Part shown: positions 21,238 to 31,523 of the stretch, piece after piece
Position numbering within the stretch: position 1 is the stretch's first letter
Layout: the number at the start of each line of letters is the position of its first letter
Notes under the pieces: generated by a model
What the model saw: the letters and a program-made list of their open reading frames with translations, nothing else
Databases searched by the model: none
What the model was told of the DNA's origin: nothing
Program-made: the position numbers and the translations under genes
Assembly: GCF_030411995.1 (NCBI RefSeq)
Contig: NZ_JASNRC010000007.1
Coordinates: 288,551-352,550 of the forward strand
DNA from: Massilia sp. YIM B02769
GTDB taxonomy: Bacteria; Pseudomonadota; Gammaproteobacteria; Burkholderiales; Burkholderiaceae_D
DNA: 64,000 nucleotides
Direction of reading: 5' to 3'

Positions 21238-23262
21238 TTACGACGTCATGCGGTCCCAGCCATGACGCACGGCCGCCTTCATCTTGTCCCAGGTCGACAC
21301 GCCGTTGTTCGGGTAGCGTGCGTCCCAGCTGCTGCGCAGGTCAGGCTCGACGTCGTCCCATGGGCGGTTGCGGTACATCTCGCTCTTGCGCATTTCCGAA
21401 CCGTAGCTGTAGGCCGGTTGGTAGGTGTCGAAGTCGTCGCCGGTGGTGCTGTAGGTGGCGTTGTAGTGGTTGCGGTAGTAGGAATCGTCGTCGTCGTTCG
21501 TCATGCGATCCCAGCCATGCTTGACGGCGGCCTTGGTCTTGTCCCAGGTCGAGACGCCGTTGTCGCTCGGGTAGCGGCTGTCCCAATCGCTGCGCAGGTC
21601 GGATTCGGCGTCGTCCCACTGGCGGCCGCTGTACTTCTGGTCGCGGCGCATGTCCGAGCCGTAGCTGTAGGCCGGCTTGTAGCTGTCGTAGGAGTCGCCC
21701 GAGGCGCCGTAGCTGCTGGCATAGTGGTTGCGGTAGTAGGAATCGTCATCGTCGTTCGTCATGCGATCCCAGCCGTGCTTGACGGCGGCCTTCATCTTGG
21801 CCCAGGTCGAGCCGGCCTTGTTGCCGGCGCGGGTTGCCCAGTCGCTCGACAAATCGGTTTCGACGTCGTCCCACTGGCGGCCGCTGTACTTCCCGTTGCG
21901 CGCCATTTCCGAGCCATAGCTGTAGGCCGGCGCGTAGTCGTCGTACGAATCGCCGGTGCTGCCGTAGTTGCTGGTGAAGTGGTTGCGGTAGTAATCGTCG
22001 TCGCTCATCATGCTCGAACGGGCCGAGCCGGCGCCCAGCTGCTCGACTTCGACTTCGGTGTGGCGCACCGTGTCGTTGATCTGCTGCTGGCGTTGAGAAA
22101 CTTCCTTGTTGATCGTGACTTCCTCGACCACGCGCGCCGATTTCTCGACCACGGCTTCCTCGGCCGTTTCGCGCATCTCGATCGACTGCTCCTTGAAGGC
22201 CGAGCTGTCGGTGGTGCTGATCGGTTCGTTGACCGGGCGGCGCTGGACGTTCACGTGCTCTTCGCGCAGGCCGATCGATTCGTTGACCGGGGTTTCGACG
22301 ACACGCGAGAACACGCGCACGCCGCCGCGCTGGACTTCACGCTTGCCGACCTTCAGCTGTTCCTGCACCACGGGAATCGCGGCGGTATTCGTATCGCGCT
22401 GCTGCGAGCCGCTCAGCGAAGACGAGGACGAGCCGCTCAGCGAGGAGCCGGTCAGGGACGCATCCTGCATGCTGGCGGTCGATTTGGCCGAGCCTTCCAG
22501 CGACGAGCCTTGCAGCGACGAGGACGAACCGGACAGCGAGGACGAACCCGACGACGCCTTCATCGCATCCGAGCCGGCCGACGGATTGCTCGAACCCATG
22601 CTGGTCTGCAGGTTGCCGCTGCCGGTGCCGTAGCTGCCGGCGCTCAGCTGGTCATGCGAGGACATCGGTTCCTGGTAGGTGGTGCCCATCGGGTTCGGGT
22701 CGTTCAGCGATTGCTGGTTCAGCGGCAGGCGGTCGTTGTCCGACTGCAGCGACATCGATTGCGACTGCTGCAGGCCGCCCGCGCCCACGCCCATCACGCC
22801 GGCGCCCGGCGAATTCATGTCGCCCATGCCGCCGCCCAGGCCGGCGCCGCTGGCCCATTTTTCCGACTGTTCGTCGATGTCGACCGGGCCGTAGCGCTCG
22901 ACGATGTCGGCGGCGCGCTCGACTTCCGGCTCGCTGTCGGTGTTCACCGTCAGCACGTGGTTGCCCTGGGCCACGGCGTTCGAGTACTTGGCGTGGTGCT
23001 CGTCGCTGTCGGCGCCGAAGATGTCGCTGAAGAAGTTCTTGATACTGGTGCCGATGCCCGGCTCGTCGTCGGTACGGGTGACGCTCGTGTCGGTCATGGA
23101 GCCGGCCGGGGTCACGCCCTTCGAGGCCATGGCCGGATCTTCGTTGCCGTGCGAGAGGCGCACGTCGGACTCCGAGAAGCCCGAGGACAGCAGTTCGTTC
23201 TTGGCGCTCACCGCGTCGTTGTGGTTGTCGAAGACAGCAATCAGGGTATGTTGCATGATCAT
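21238..23262 (-). CDS. Large YsnF-like stress protein: DUF2382 core plus three C-terminal repeats of about 85 residues
   Basis: The product is 674 residues. The N-terminus (MQHTLIAVFDNHNDAVSAKNELL) resembles general-stress-protein/YflT-type domains. A low-complexity Ser/Gly/Gln region (about 140-290, with repeated GSSLSGSSSS) follows. A DUF2382 domain spans about 297-410 (IPVVQEQLKVGKREVQRGGVRV, RREEHVNVQRRPV-like). Then come three tandem repeats of about 85 residues (about 421-674), each with YYRNHY, GDxYDxYxPAYSYGSxM, WDDxExDL and a STWxKxKAAVKHGWDRM end. DUF2382 proteins are stress- or desiccation-associated in many bacteria. It has no signal peptide. It lies 16 bp after a short DUF2382 gene. 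Confidence 0.85.
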   Translation of the reverse strand: MIMQHTLIAVFDNHNDAVSAKNELLSSGFSESDVRLSHGNEDPAMASKGVTPAGSMTDTSVTRTDDEPGIGTSIKNFFSDIFGADSDEHHAKYSNAVAQGNHVLTVNTDSEPEVERAADIVERYGPVDIDEQSEKWASGAGLGGGMGDMNSPGAGVMGVGAGGLQQSQSMSLQSDNDRLPLNQQSLNDPNPMGTTYQEPMSSHDQLSAGSYGTGSGNLQTSMGSSNPSAGSDAMKASSGSSSLSGSSSSLQGSSLEGSAKSTASMQDASLTGSSLSGSSSSSLSGSQQRDTNTAAIPVVQEQLKVGKREVQRGGVRVFSRVVETPVNESIGLREEHVNVQRRPVNEPISTTDSSAFKEQSIEMRETAEEAVVEKSARVVEEVTINKEVSQRQQQINDTVRHTEVEVEQLGAGSARSSMMSDDDYYRNHFTSNYGSTGDSYDDYAPAYSYGSEMARNGKYSGRQWDDVETDLSSDWATRAGNKAGSTWAKMKAAVKHGWDRMTNDDDDSYYRNHYASSYGASGDSYDSYKPAYSYGSDMRRDQKYSGRQWDDAESDLRSDWDSRYPSDNGVSTWDKTKAAVKHGWDRMTNDDDDSYYRNHYNATYSTTGDDFDTYQPAYSYGSEMRKSEMYRNRPWDDVEPDLRSSWDARYPNNGVSTWDKMKAAVRHGWDRMTS
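21241..22012 (-). repeat. Three tandem in-frame DNA repeats of about 255 bp inside the DUF2382 gene
   Basis: The motif CATGCG(A/G)TCCCAGCC recurs at about 21247, 21502 and 21760, with matching downstream sequence each time. The units encode the YYRNH...PAYSYGS...HGWDRM repeats. The period of 255-258 bp keeps frame. Confidence 0.85.
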
Positions 23263-23278
23263 TCCTCCAGTTATAGGG

Positions 23279-23704
23279 TCACTTCGTTGGCGGGGACCCG
23301 GACTCGTCGAAGCGCTCGATGCTGACCTGTTCGGCCTTCAGCACGACCGACTCCTGGTGCCGCTCCTCGCGGCGGGTCCGGGTGATGTGGAGCTCTTCCT
23401 TGATGCGCACGCGGCGCTCGACCACCAGCACTTCCTCGAGAATCGGCACGATCATCGTGTCGCCTTCGTAGCGGGTGGTGGGCGCCTCATCAGGCGCGAC
23501 GATGCGGTCGACCGCGACATGCGTGATCTCCACCTCGTCGCGCCCGAGGCGCTCGTCGATGGTGACCGGCTGCTCGATCACGGTCTTGTGAATGCGGACG
23601 CCGCGCCCGGTGTCGACCGTACGGGTGCCGACCGCGAGCTGTTCCGCGACGACCGGGATCGTCAACAGATCCTGTCCTGCTGGGTCTGACGTGTTACCTG
23701 CCAT
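23279..23704 (-). CDS. Short YsnF/DUF2382 domain protein
   Basis: The 141-residue protein is essentially a single DUF2382 domain: LTIPVVAEQLAVGTRTVDTGRGVRIHK, then PVTIDERLGRDEVEITHVAV, then TMIVPILEEVLVVERRVRIKEELHI. It stands directly upstream of, and in the same orientation as, the large DUF2382 gene (16-bp gap), and is therefore probably the first gene of that operon. The role is presumably envelope or desiccation stress; the biochemical function is unknown. Confidence 0.85.
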   Translation of the reverse strand: MAGNTSDPAGQDLLTIPVVAEQLAVGTRTVDTGRGVRIHKTVIEQPVTIDERLGRDEVEITHVAVDRIVAPDEAPTTRYEGDTMIVPILEEVLVVERRVRIKEELHITRTRREERHQESVVLKAEQVSIERFDESGSPPTK

Positions 23705-23963
23705 TGAATCGGCTCCGTTTGGTCGCTGACGCGAGACCAGATCAGGTTACTCCAAACTGTCGGGGCCTAGCGCACCATTGACCCCAGTAAATGGATGAGG
23801 TTTTTGGGCAGTAAAACGAGCGGGGAAAAAGCCGGTGGAAACGCAGGAAGCCTGTAGGTAAAGGCGCTCTGGCGCGTGCCGGCGAGGGCCGGCAGGTCGG
23901 CGCCGGCAGCGCACGTGCCGGCGCGAAGGGGTGCAGTCCGCGTGAGCGAAACTTAACAGAAGC

Positions 23964-24236
23964 TTAATTAAACGGATTCTCGACCTGCTGCACGTCCGGC
24001 GGCGGCAGTTGCGCCGGTAGTTCCTGCGCTTCCATCTTGCCGACGATGTCGCCCAGCAGCGCGTGCAGGCGCCGCGCCAGTGCCAGGCCCGGCTGGTCCA
24101 GGGTCAGGTCGACGTCGCCCGAGAGCGTGATGCGGTCGAGACGGTTCTCGACCATCAGGTCGCCGATGTGCAGCACGTCGGCTTCGTTGGCGAAGGGGAC
24201 GAGGGTTTTTTCACTGGTCTTTTTCTTTGCAGTCAT
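23964..24236 (-). CDS. Small hypothetical protein
   Basis: The 90-residue protein has a Lys-rich start (MTAKKKTSEKT), a predicted amphipathic centre (LDQPGLALARRLHALLGDIVGKM) and a Pro-rich end. It has no signal peptide or membrane segment. I recognise no named family. It begins 12 bp after the stop of the nuclease gene, with AGGAGC before the ATG, so it is probably co-transcribed with it. The 259 bp downstream (23705-23963) hold an imperfect GC-rich inverted repeat and nothing else I can name. Confidence 0.65.
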   Translation of the reverse strand: MTAKKKTSEKTLVPFANEADVLHIGDLMVENRLDRITLSGDVDLTLDQPGLALARRLHALLGDIVGKMEAQELPAQLPPPDVQQVENPFN

Positions 24237-24248
24237 GAGAGCTCCTGT

Positions 24249-25067
24249 TTATTTGATCGAGGTCGACCAGAAATCGCGGTCCTGTTTCTGCTTCTTCTGC
24301 TTGATCTTCGGCAGGCGCAGCATGCGTTCCTTCTGCTGCTGGCTGAGCGAGGGCAGGAATTCGATGCCGACGATGCGTTCCAGTTCGGCCACCGGGATCA
24401 CCTGGATGTCGGCATGCGCGCGGTTCTCGGTGAACCAGGCCGCGGCCATCTTTTGGCGCGGGCTGTAGACCACCTTGTACAGGTGGCTCGGCACCAGCAC
24501 GTTGCCGACCTTGCGCAGGTTATTCCCGAGGAAGGCCGGCCCGGTGATCACGTACAGCTGCCCTTCCTTCTTCGCCATCTTGCGCACTTCGCCCTCGATC
24601 GGCGCCCAGATATGGCGGTTGTGGTCGCCGTCCTGCGGCACCATGTTGGCGAGTGTGAAGCTTTCGCGCTGGCTGCGCTTGTCCGGCATGTCGCCGTTCG
24701 GCGCCAGGTGGCCGCGGTCGAAGCCGCTGCGCGCATAGTCCGACAGTTCGGCGCGCTGGTTGCGCGGCAGGCGCGACTCGGCGTGGAAGTCGTTGTCGCG
24801 CTTCATGCCCTGGGCGGCCGCGACGTTTTCGGCGCGCAGGTTTTCCGCCGACCACAGCGGCGTGCGGGTGATCCCGGAGTGCATCACGCCGAATACGCCG
24901 TAGCAGAGTTCGCGGGTGGCATTCGCCAGCTTGGGGTTGCGGATCTCGGGCGCGCGGCCGTCGACGTAATGCGAGGGACAGCCGGTGCTGGCGCCGGCGG
25001 CGCCCGCCGCGCCTGGTGCGATGAGTGCGGCAGACAGCGCCACCGCAGTGAAGATTCTGTGAAACAT
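24249..25067 (-). CDS. Secreted DNA/RNA non-specific endonuclease (NUC/EndA family)
   Basis: The protein is 272 residues from the ATG at 25067; an in-frame upstream extension is unlikely because this Met starts a clear signal peptide (MFHRIFTAVALSAALIAPGAAGAAG). The beta-beta-alpha-metal motif is FDRGHLAPNGDM (DRGH), followed by SFTLANMVPQDGDHNRHIW with the metal-binding Asn, and YVITGPAF. The C-terminal tail is Lys/Gln-rich. It likely acts in the periplasm or medium for nutrient or extracellular-DNA degradation. A small hypothetical gene follows after 12 bp. Confidence 0.92.
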   Translation of the reverse strand: MFHRIFTAVALSAALIAPGAAGAAGASTGCPSHYVDGRAPEIRNPKLANATRELCYGVFGVMHSGITRTPLWSAENLRAENVAAAQGMKRDNDFHAESRLPRNQRAELSDYARSGFDRGHLAPNGDMPDKRSQRESFTLANMVPQDGDHNRHIWAPIEGEVRKMAKKEGQLYVITGPAFLGNNLRKVGNVLVPSHLYKVVYSPRQKMAAAWFTENRAHADIQVIPVAELERIVGIEFLPSLSQQQKERMLRLPKIKQKKQKQDRDFWSTSIK

Positions 25068-25255
25068 GTGCTCGGTTGAAAGAATGTAACGAGCCCGCAT
25101 TGTAGCCGACACATCCGCCCTCACCCGCCCTGCATGGCACAGTTTCAGGACAACGACTCTGACGTGGCGCACGATTGATTGTGCATTGTCTAAGGGAATC
25201 CTCTAGAATACGCGCTCTTTTGATAACATTCCGTAACGGAAACAAATCACCGTCA

Positions 25256-25645
25256 ATGGAAAAGGCCCCGATTCCGGAGGACCTGCGGCGCTTTGTGCTC
25301 ACTAGCATTCCGTCCGTACCCTTCCTCGAAGCGCTGCTGCTGTTGCGCGCCGATCCGGCGCAGCAATGGCACAGCGACACGCTGGCCCAGCGTCTCTACG
25401 TGCGCGAGCGTACCGCCCACACCCTGCTGGAAGACTTGTGCCGCGCCGGCATGGTCGCGCCCTGCGCCGACGCCCCGGGCTGCTACCAGTACCGGCCCGG
25501 CTCGCCGCAGCTGGGCGAACGCATCGATGACCTGGCCGAGCTGTATGCCAGGCACCTGGTGGACGTCACCCATCTGATTCACTCTTCCCTCGACCGCAAG
25601 GCGCAACAATTCGCCGACGCCTTCAAACTGCGAAAGGATTCGTAA
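25256..25645 (+). CDS. Small winged-helix-like protein
   Basis: The 129-residue protein starts at the ATG at 25256; a longer frame from 25175 lacks a credible start signal. The central region WHSDTLAQRLYVRERTAHTLLEDLCRAGMV resembles a winged-helix DNA-binding domain, with a wing-like YQYRPGSP. The C-terminus is helical. It directly precedes two small membrane-protein genes; its stop is followed immediately by the GTG of the next gene. It probably regulates or belongs with them. No family name is certain. Confidence 0.7.
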   Translation: MEKAPIPEDLRRFVLTSIPSVPFLEALLLLRADPAQQWHSDTLAQRLYVRERTAHTLLEDLCRAGMVAPCADAPGCYQYRPGSPQLGERIDDLAELYARHLVDVTHLIHSSLDRKAQQFADAFKLRKDS

Positions 25646-25903
25646 GTGGCGGAAACGATCTACATCCTGTGCATCCTGACGTCGCTCGCCTGCGCCTGGC
25701 TGCTGTTCGCCAGTTACCGGCGCACGCGCTACCGGCTGCTGTTCTGGAGCGGGTCCTGCTTTGCGGTGATGACCTTGAACAATCTGTTCCTCTTGCTCGA
25801 CAAGATCGTCTTCCCCGATATCAATTTCTTGCCGGCGCGGCTGATCAGCGCCCTGGTCGCCATCGCCCTGTTGCTGTACGGGCTGATCTACGAGAAGGAA
25901 TGA
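25646..25903 (+). CDS. Small membrane protein, DUF5985-like (first of pair)
   Basis: The 85-residue protein has three hydrophobic helices (YILCILTSLACAWLLFA, LLFWSGSCFAVMTLNNLFLLL, LISALVAIALLLYGLIY) separated by the charged loop SYRRTRYR. It starts at GTG 25646, directly after the stop of the winged-helix gene. The family is recalled as DUF5985 from Burkholderiales. Function is unknown. It is coupled to the next gene, whose start is 1 bp after its stop. Confidence 0.72.
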   Translation: MAETIYILCILTSLACAWLLFASYRRTRYRLLFWSGSCFAVMTLNNLFLLLDKIVFPDINFLPARLISALVAIALLLYGLIYEKE

Positions 25904-25904
25904 C

Positions 25905-26174
25905 ATGACCGAACTCTTCACCGGCGCCATCACCATGGGCTCGATCGTCATCGCCCTGTTCTTCCTGCGCTTCTGGCGCGATTCCGGCGACCGCTTCTTC
26001 CTGTATTTCGCCCTCTCCTTTTTCATCGAAGGGGTGCATCGCCTGTATTCGGCCTTGCACGACGCCGGCGGCGAGGACTCGCCCCTGCACTACCTGATCC
26101 GCCTGCTGGCCTATGGGCTGATCCTGTGGGCGATCCTGGAAAAGAACCTGCCGAAGACCAGGGCGCGCAAGTAG
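25905..26174 (+). CDS. Small membrane protein, DUF5985-like (second of pair)
   Basis: The 89-residue protein has three predicted membrane helices (GAITMGSIVIALFFLRFW, FFLYFALSFFIEGVHRLY, YLIRLLAYGLILWAILE). It shares the helix-RRT/RDSGDR-helix layout with its neighbour, suggesting a heteromeric membrane pair. It ends with a basic tail. The operon order is winged-helix, DUF5985-like, DUF5985-like. Function is unknown. Confidence 0.72.
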   Translation: MTELFTGAITMGSIVIALFFLRFWRDSGDRFFLYFALSFFIEGVHRLYSALHDAGGEDSPLHYLIRLLAYGLILWAILEKNLPKTRARK

Positions 26175-26242
26175 CGTGCGCCTGACGCGGCTGGCCTGCG
26201 TGATAATGCAGTCATGATCTTCAATGCGAATATGGAGGACAC

Positions 26243-26506
26243 ATGACGACACCAGAGCAGCAAGCCAAACCGCAAGACAAGCAGCAGACCGCGCAGCCGG
26301 GTACCGACGAATACAACCGTTCGGAAAACCTGCTGCCGGGCGAAGAAGGCGCCGAGGACGGCCGTTTCGAGGTGGCCGAGGAAGTGAACCTGGACATGGC
26401 GTCGGACGATACCCGCCGCGTGGGCCAACTGCCGGGCAGCGTCACCGAATCGCTGCCGGACACGGTGAGTACCGAGCCGGACAGCGAGGACCAGGGCAAG
26501 CCCTGA
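26243..26506 (+). CDS. Small acidic hypothetical protein
   Basis: The 87-residue protein is strongly hydrophilic, acidic and Gln/Glu/Pro-rich, and probably disordered (NLLPGEEGAEDGRFEVAEEVN). GGAGG lies 6 bp before the ATG. It has no signal peptide. A rho-independent terminator follows at 26536. No family is recognised; the composition resembles small stress-related hydrophilic proteins. Confidence 0.65.
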   Translation: MTTPEQQAKPQDKQQTAQPGTDEYNRSENLLPGEEGAEDGRFEVAEEVNLDMASDDTRRVGQLPGSVTESLPDTVSTEPDSEDQGKP

Positions 26507-26535
26507 GATTGACTGAAGAGTGACAACAGCAGGAG

Positions 26536-26572
26536 AAAGCCTGCGCGGTGCGAGCCGTGCGGGCTTTTTTCT
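26536..26572 (+). terminator. Rho-independent terminator
   Basis: A hairpin (GCCTGCGCGG, loop, CCGTGCGGGC) is followed by six T residues. It closes the small acidic protein gene. Confidence 0.85.
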
Positions 26573-26613
26573 TAGCGCTGTCCGTGCTCGATAACTAGTG
26601 CGCAGATAAATAG

Positions 26614-26775
26614 CGCAATTGGCGTTTGGAAGAGTGGGCCGACCAGAATTACGAAGCCGAATTATGCCCAATGAAAGAGGTCAAGGCGCTTCCTCAAGAG
26701 TCGGCAGTCCTGGTGTGGGAGGACCTGGCTGCGGGGCAAATCGAAGCGGTCCGGCCCTACTTCCAGGCAGGTTGA
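26614..26775 (+). pseudogene. Possible gene remnant (53-codon open frame without clear start)
   Basis: From the TAG at 26611 an open frame of 53 codons runs to TGA at 26773-26775. It encodes a protein-like stretch: WRLEEWADQNYEAEL, then VLVWEDLAAGQIEAVRPYF. An internal ATG at 26671 would give 34 residues. It has no ribosome-binding site and no visible N-terminus. It reads like the C-terminal end of a gene whose beginning is lost. The surrounding DNA is less GC-rich than the chromosome average. Confidence 0.35.
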
Positions 26776-26799
26776 CTCCGGCTTGTTGAAAGGACACCC

Positions 26800-27456
26800 G
26801 TGCATAAACGACTTCTGGTCTGGCTGATGACATTGGCGGCCTGGCCCTGTCTGGCGGCGGAGATGGTATCGGGAGACTATGGCGTGTTCCTCGTTGGCGT
26901 CGACCGAAACGGTTACTTGACGGGTTACTTCGAGCGTTCCACAGGAAGAGGCCAGTTCAGCTGCATCTTCTTTGTCAGCGGCAAAGCCGCAGGTTCAGCT
27001 GACCGCGTGAACACCTGGTTTCCAGGCGACCGCGATCCACAAGCGGTCATCCGTGGCGTCATTGAGCCGGTGACTTCCGACCGAAAACCAGCAGTTCGCC
27101 TGACGCTCGACGAGGAGCATGGCGGTTGCTGGAACGTCCAGCGCTTCGCATCGGACCCGTCGACATTCGCGCTCACCGAGCGCGGCAGCTGGGAGGCGGT
27201 CAGGATTATCGCAGCGAAGAAGGCATATTTTCATGACGATCCGTCGCGGGCCAAGCCACGCAAGGCGTATCTCGTTACCGGTGATGCTCTACGGGTCTTT
27301 GAAACACGCGATGGTTGGGTCAGGGCTGAATATGTTGGCCCAGAAAATCGACGTACCCGTGGTTGGGTCTCGGAGCGCGACTTGTTCTCTGCCAAAAGCC
27401 CATCATGCGCGCGCGGCGCGCCCGGTTCCACGGTAACCCCGCACGCAGGCTGCTGA
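26800..27456 (+). CDS. Secreted hypothetical protein with C-terminal SH3-like segment
   Basis: The 218-residue protein has a signal peptide (about 1-20, ending CLAAE) behind GAAAGGA. The N-terminal half (SGDYGVFLVGVDRNGYLTGYFE) resembles a small beta-rich periplasmic domain. The C-terminal part (DALRVFETRDGWVRAEYVG, GWVSERDLF) resembles a bacterial SH3b domain. No family name is certain. Base composition is lower in G+C than its neighbours and a gene remnant lies just upstream, consistent with horizontal arrival. It is convergent with the PhyH gene. Confidence 0.65.
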   Translation: MHKRLLVWLMTLAAWPCLAAEMVSGDYGVFLVGVDRNGYLTGYFERSTGRGQFSCIFFVSGKAAGSADRVNTWFPGDRDPQAVIRGVIEPVTSDRKPAVRLTLDEEHGGCWNVQRFASDPSTFALTERGSWEAVRIIAAKKAYFHDDPSRAKPRKAYLVTGDALRVFETRDGWVRAEYVGPENRRTRGWVSERDLFSAKSPSCARGAPGSTVTPHAGC

Positions 27457-27501
27457 CGAACCATCCCGGTCTCGGACCTCGCTGGCGAGCGCATCGCCTC
27501 C

Positions 27502-28335
27502 CTACGTCGTCACGCCCATGCGCAGGCCCTCGATGGTATGCGCCTGCACGATGTTCTCCAGGCTGTCCACCACGCGGCAGGTGATGTGCTCGCGCAGTTC
27601 CGGCGCCAGGCTGTCGTAGTAGGCGCGCGTCAGCTGCAAATCGTGCTTGTCGGCGTTGCGCGCGTCCGGCGCGTCCACGCCGAGCACGAACACCGGGCGC
27701 GAGCGGTCCGATTGATTCGCCGTGCCGCGGTGGATGGTCAGCGCCGAGCGCGCCGAGATGTCGCCCATGCGCGGCAGCTTGCGCTGGGCGCGCGCCTCGT
27801 AGCGCGGCCAGTTCTCGCGCGGCGGGAACATCGGGTCGCCGCCGCCCAGGTCGTCCCACTGGGTGCCGATCGCGATCTCGAACGGGCCCATGTCCTCTTC
27901 CACGTCCACCGTGGTGATGTTGAAGGCGAGCGAATTCAGGCGGCCCTTCAGCGTCGCCTCGGGCGAGGCGAAGTCGCGGTGCCAGGGCTGGTGCAGTGCG
28001 CCCGGGCCGGGAATGTCGAAGCCGGCTTCGACCACGCGGTAGTCCGGGCCCAGCACCGCGCGGCAGACCGCCACCACCCAGGGGTGGCCGATGATGTCGG
28101 CGAAGCCGGAAATGCGCTCCGGATGCGCCTCGACGTAATAGCGGTTGGGGCCGCGCTCGAGTGCCCCGCCCGGCCGGCGCCGCGCCTCCTCGAACAGGGT
28201 CGCGATGTCCTGGCCCAGGCGTGCCACCCAGGCGCGGTCGAAGGCGCCCTTGCAGGCGATGATGCCGTCCCCGTACAGGCCGCCCATGATGGTGGCGACG
28301 TCATGGGAATCCGGCTGCTGTGCTGCGTCTTGCAT
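27502..28335 (-). CDS. Phytanoyl-CoA dioxygenase (PhyH) family Fe(II)/2-oxoglutarate oxygenase
   Basis: The protein is 277 residues from the ATG at 28335, which has AAGGAG in front. The double-stranded beta-helix iron ligands fit QPWHRDFASPEA (HxD) and ALTIHRGTANQSDRSRPVFVLG (distal His, then the Arg that binds 2-oxoglutarate). MGPFEIAIGTQWD is a typical PhyH core strand. PhyH enzymes hydroxylate diverse small molecules; the substrate is unknown and no biosynthetic neighbours help. It is divergent from the hybrid kinase gene across about 300 bp. Confidence 0.87.
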   Translation of the reverse strand: MQDAAQQPDSHDVATIMGGLYGDGIIACKGAFDRAWVARLGQDIATLFEEARRRPGGALERGPNRYYVEAHPERISGFADIIGHPWVVAVCRAVLGPDYRVVEAGFDIPGPGALHQPWHRDFASPEATLKGRLNSLAFNITTVDVEEDMGPFEIAIGTQWDDLGGGDPMFPPRENWPRYEARAQRKLPRMGDISARSALTIHRGTANQSDRSRPVFVLGVDAPDARNADKHDLQLTRAYYDSLAPELREHITCRVVDSLENIVQAHTIEGLRMGVTT

Positions 28336-28503
28336 GTTGCTGTCTCCTTGTCTGTGCCCTGCCCTTCGCGCTCCCGGGCATGCGCCCATGCTACGCCCAA
28401 ACACCGCACCGGCGAAGCACCGGCACGCTTTTCGGATTCACCTGTGGAAACAATGTCACAGGCCAGCCGGTGCAGCCGTGCCCCCGAACTGCCGAGCAAA
28501 AGA

Positions 28504-28532
28504 TTGACATTCTCGCGCACCACTTTTACATT
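28504..28532 (+). promoter_or_regulatory. Sigma70-type promoter for the hybrid kinase
   Basis: A TTGACA -35 (28504-28509), a 17-bp spacer and a TACATT -10 (28527-28532) lie about 105 bp before the kinase GTG. They sit in the 300-bp gap shared with the divergent PhyH gene. Confidence 0.5.
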
Positions 28533-28636
28533 CTTATACCAAGGACAACAAAACCCGGCTGCCCATACATGAGTCCGTTCCAACCCGCATCCGCGCCCGC
28601 CGCCGTCCCACGCATGCCGCTGCCCGAGGCCGGCCG

Positions 28637-31018
<2,382 letters not shown>

Positions 31019-31523
31019 CTTCATCGCGTCCGGCCCAGCGGAACGCGTCCATTTCGAGCGTCGGCTTGCCGGTCTTGTGGTGCGGGAACCAGCTGGTGCA
31101 CACCAGCTGCGCCAGGTCGCCCAGTTCCTCGCCCGCCTCGACCCGGTACAGGTGCAGGCGCTTGTCGCGCCGGTAGGCGAATTCGCCCAGGTCGATGAAG
31201 CGTTCCGGCGCAAACGCCGCGCCGCTTTCCTCGTACAGTTCGCGTATCGCCGCTTCCAGCGTCGTTTCCCCCGGGTCCTGCATGCCTTTCGGGATGTCCC
31301 AGGCGGCGGTGTTCGTCACATGGCCGAGCAGCAGCCGGCCCTGGCCGTCGAGGACCAGGGTGCCGCAGGAGACGGTGTAGTGGCGGGTGTCTTGGCGCAT
31401 GCCCATGCAGGCTCACGATTGCAAAGATGGCAATGTAGGCTCCTTCCTGCCAGGTGTCAATTGTGCGCGCTCCGCTCGCGGGGCACCGCACACTAGGCGG
31501 ATGAACGTCACGCCGGAGCCCGG

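Noticed and set aside
23870..23930. Inverted repeat after the DUF2382 operon region as a small RNA or terminator
   Set aside because: The arms are imperfect, no T tract follows and orientation is ambiguous.
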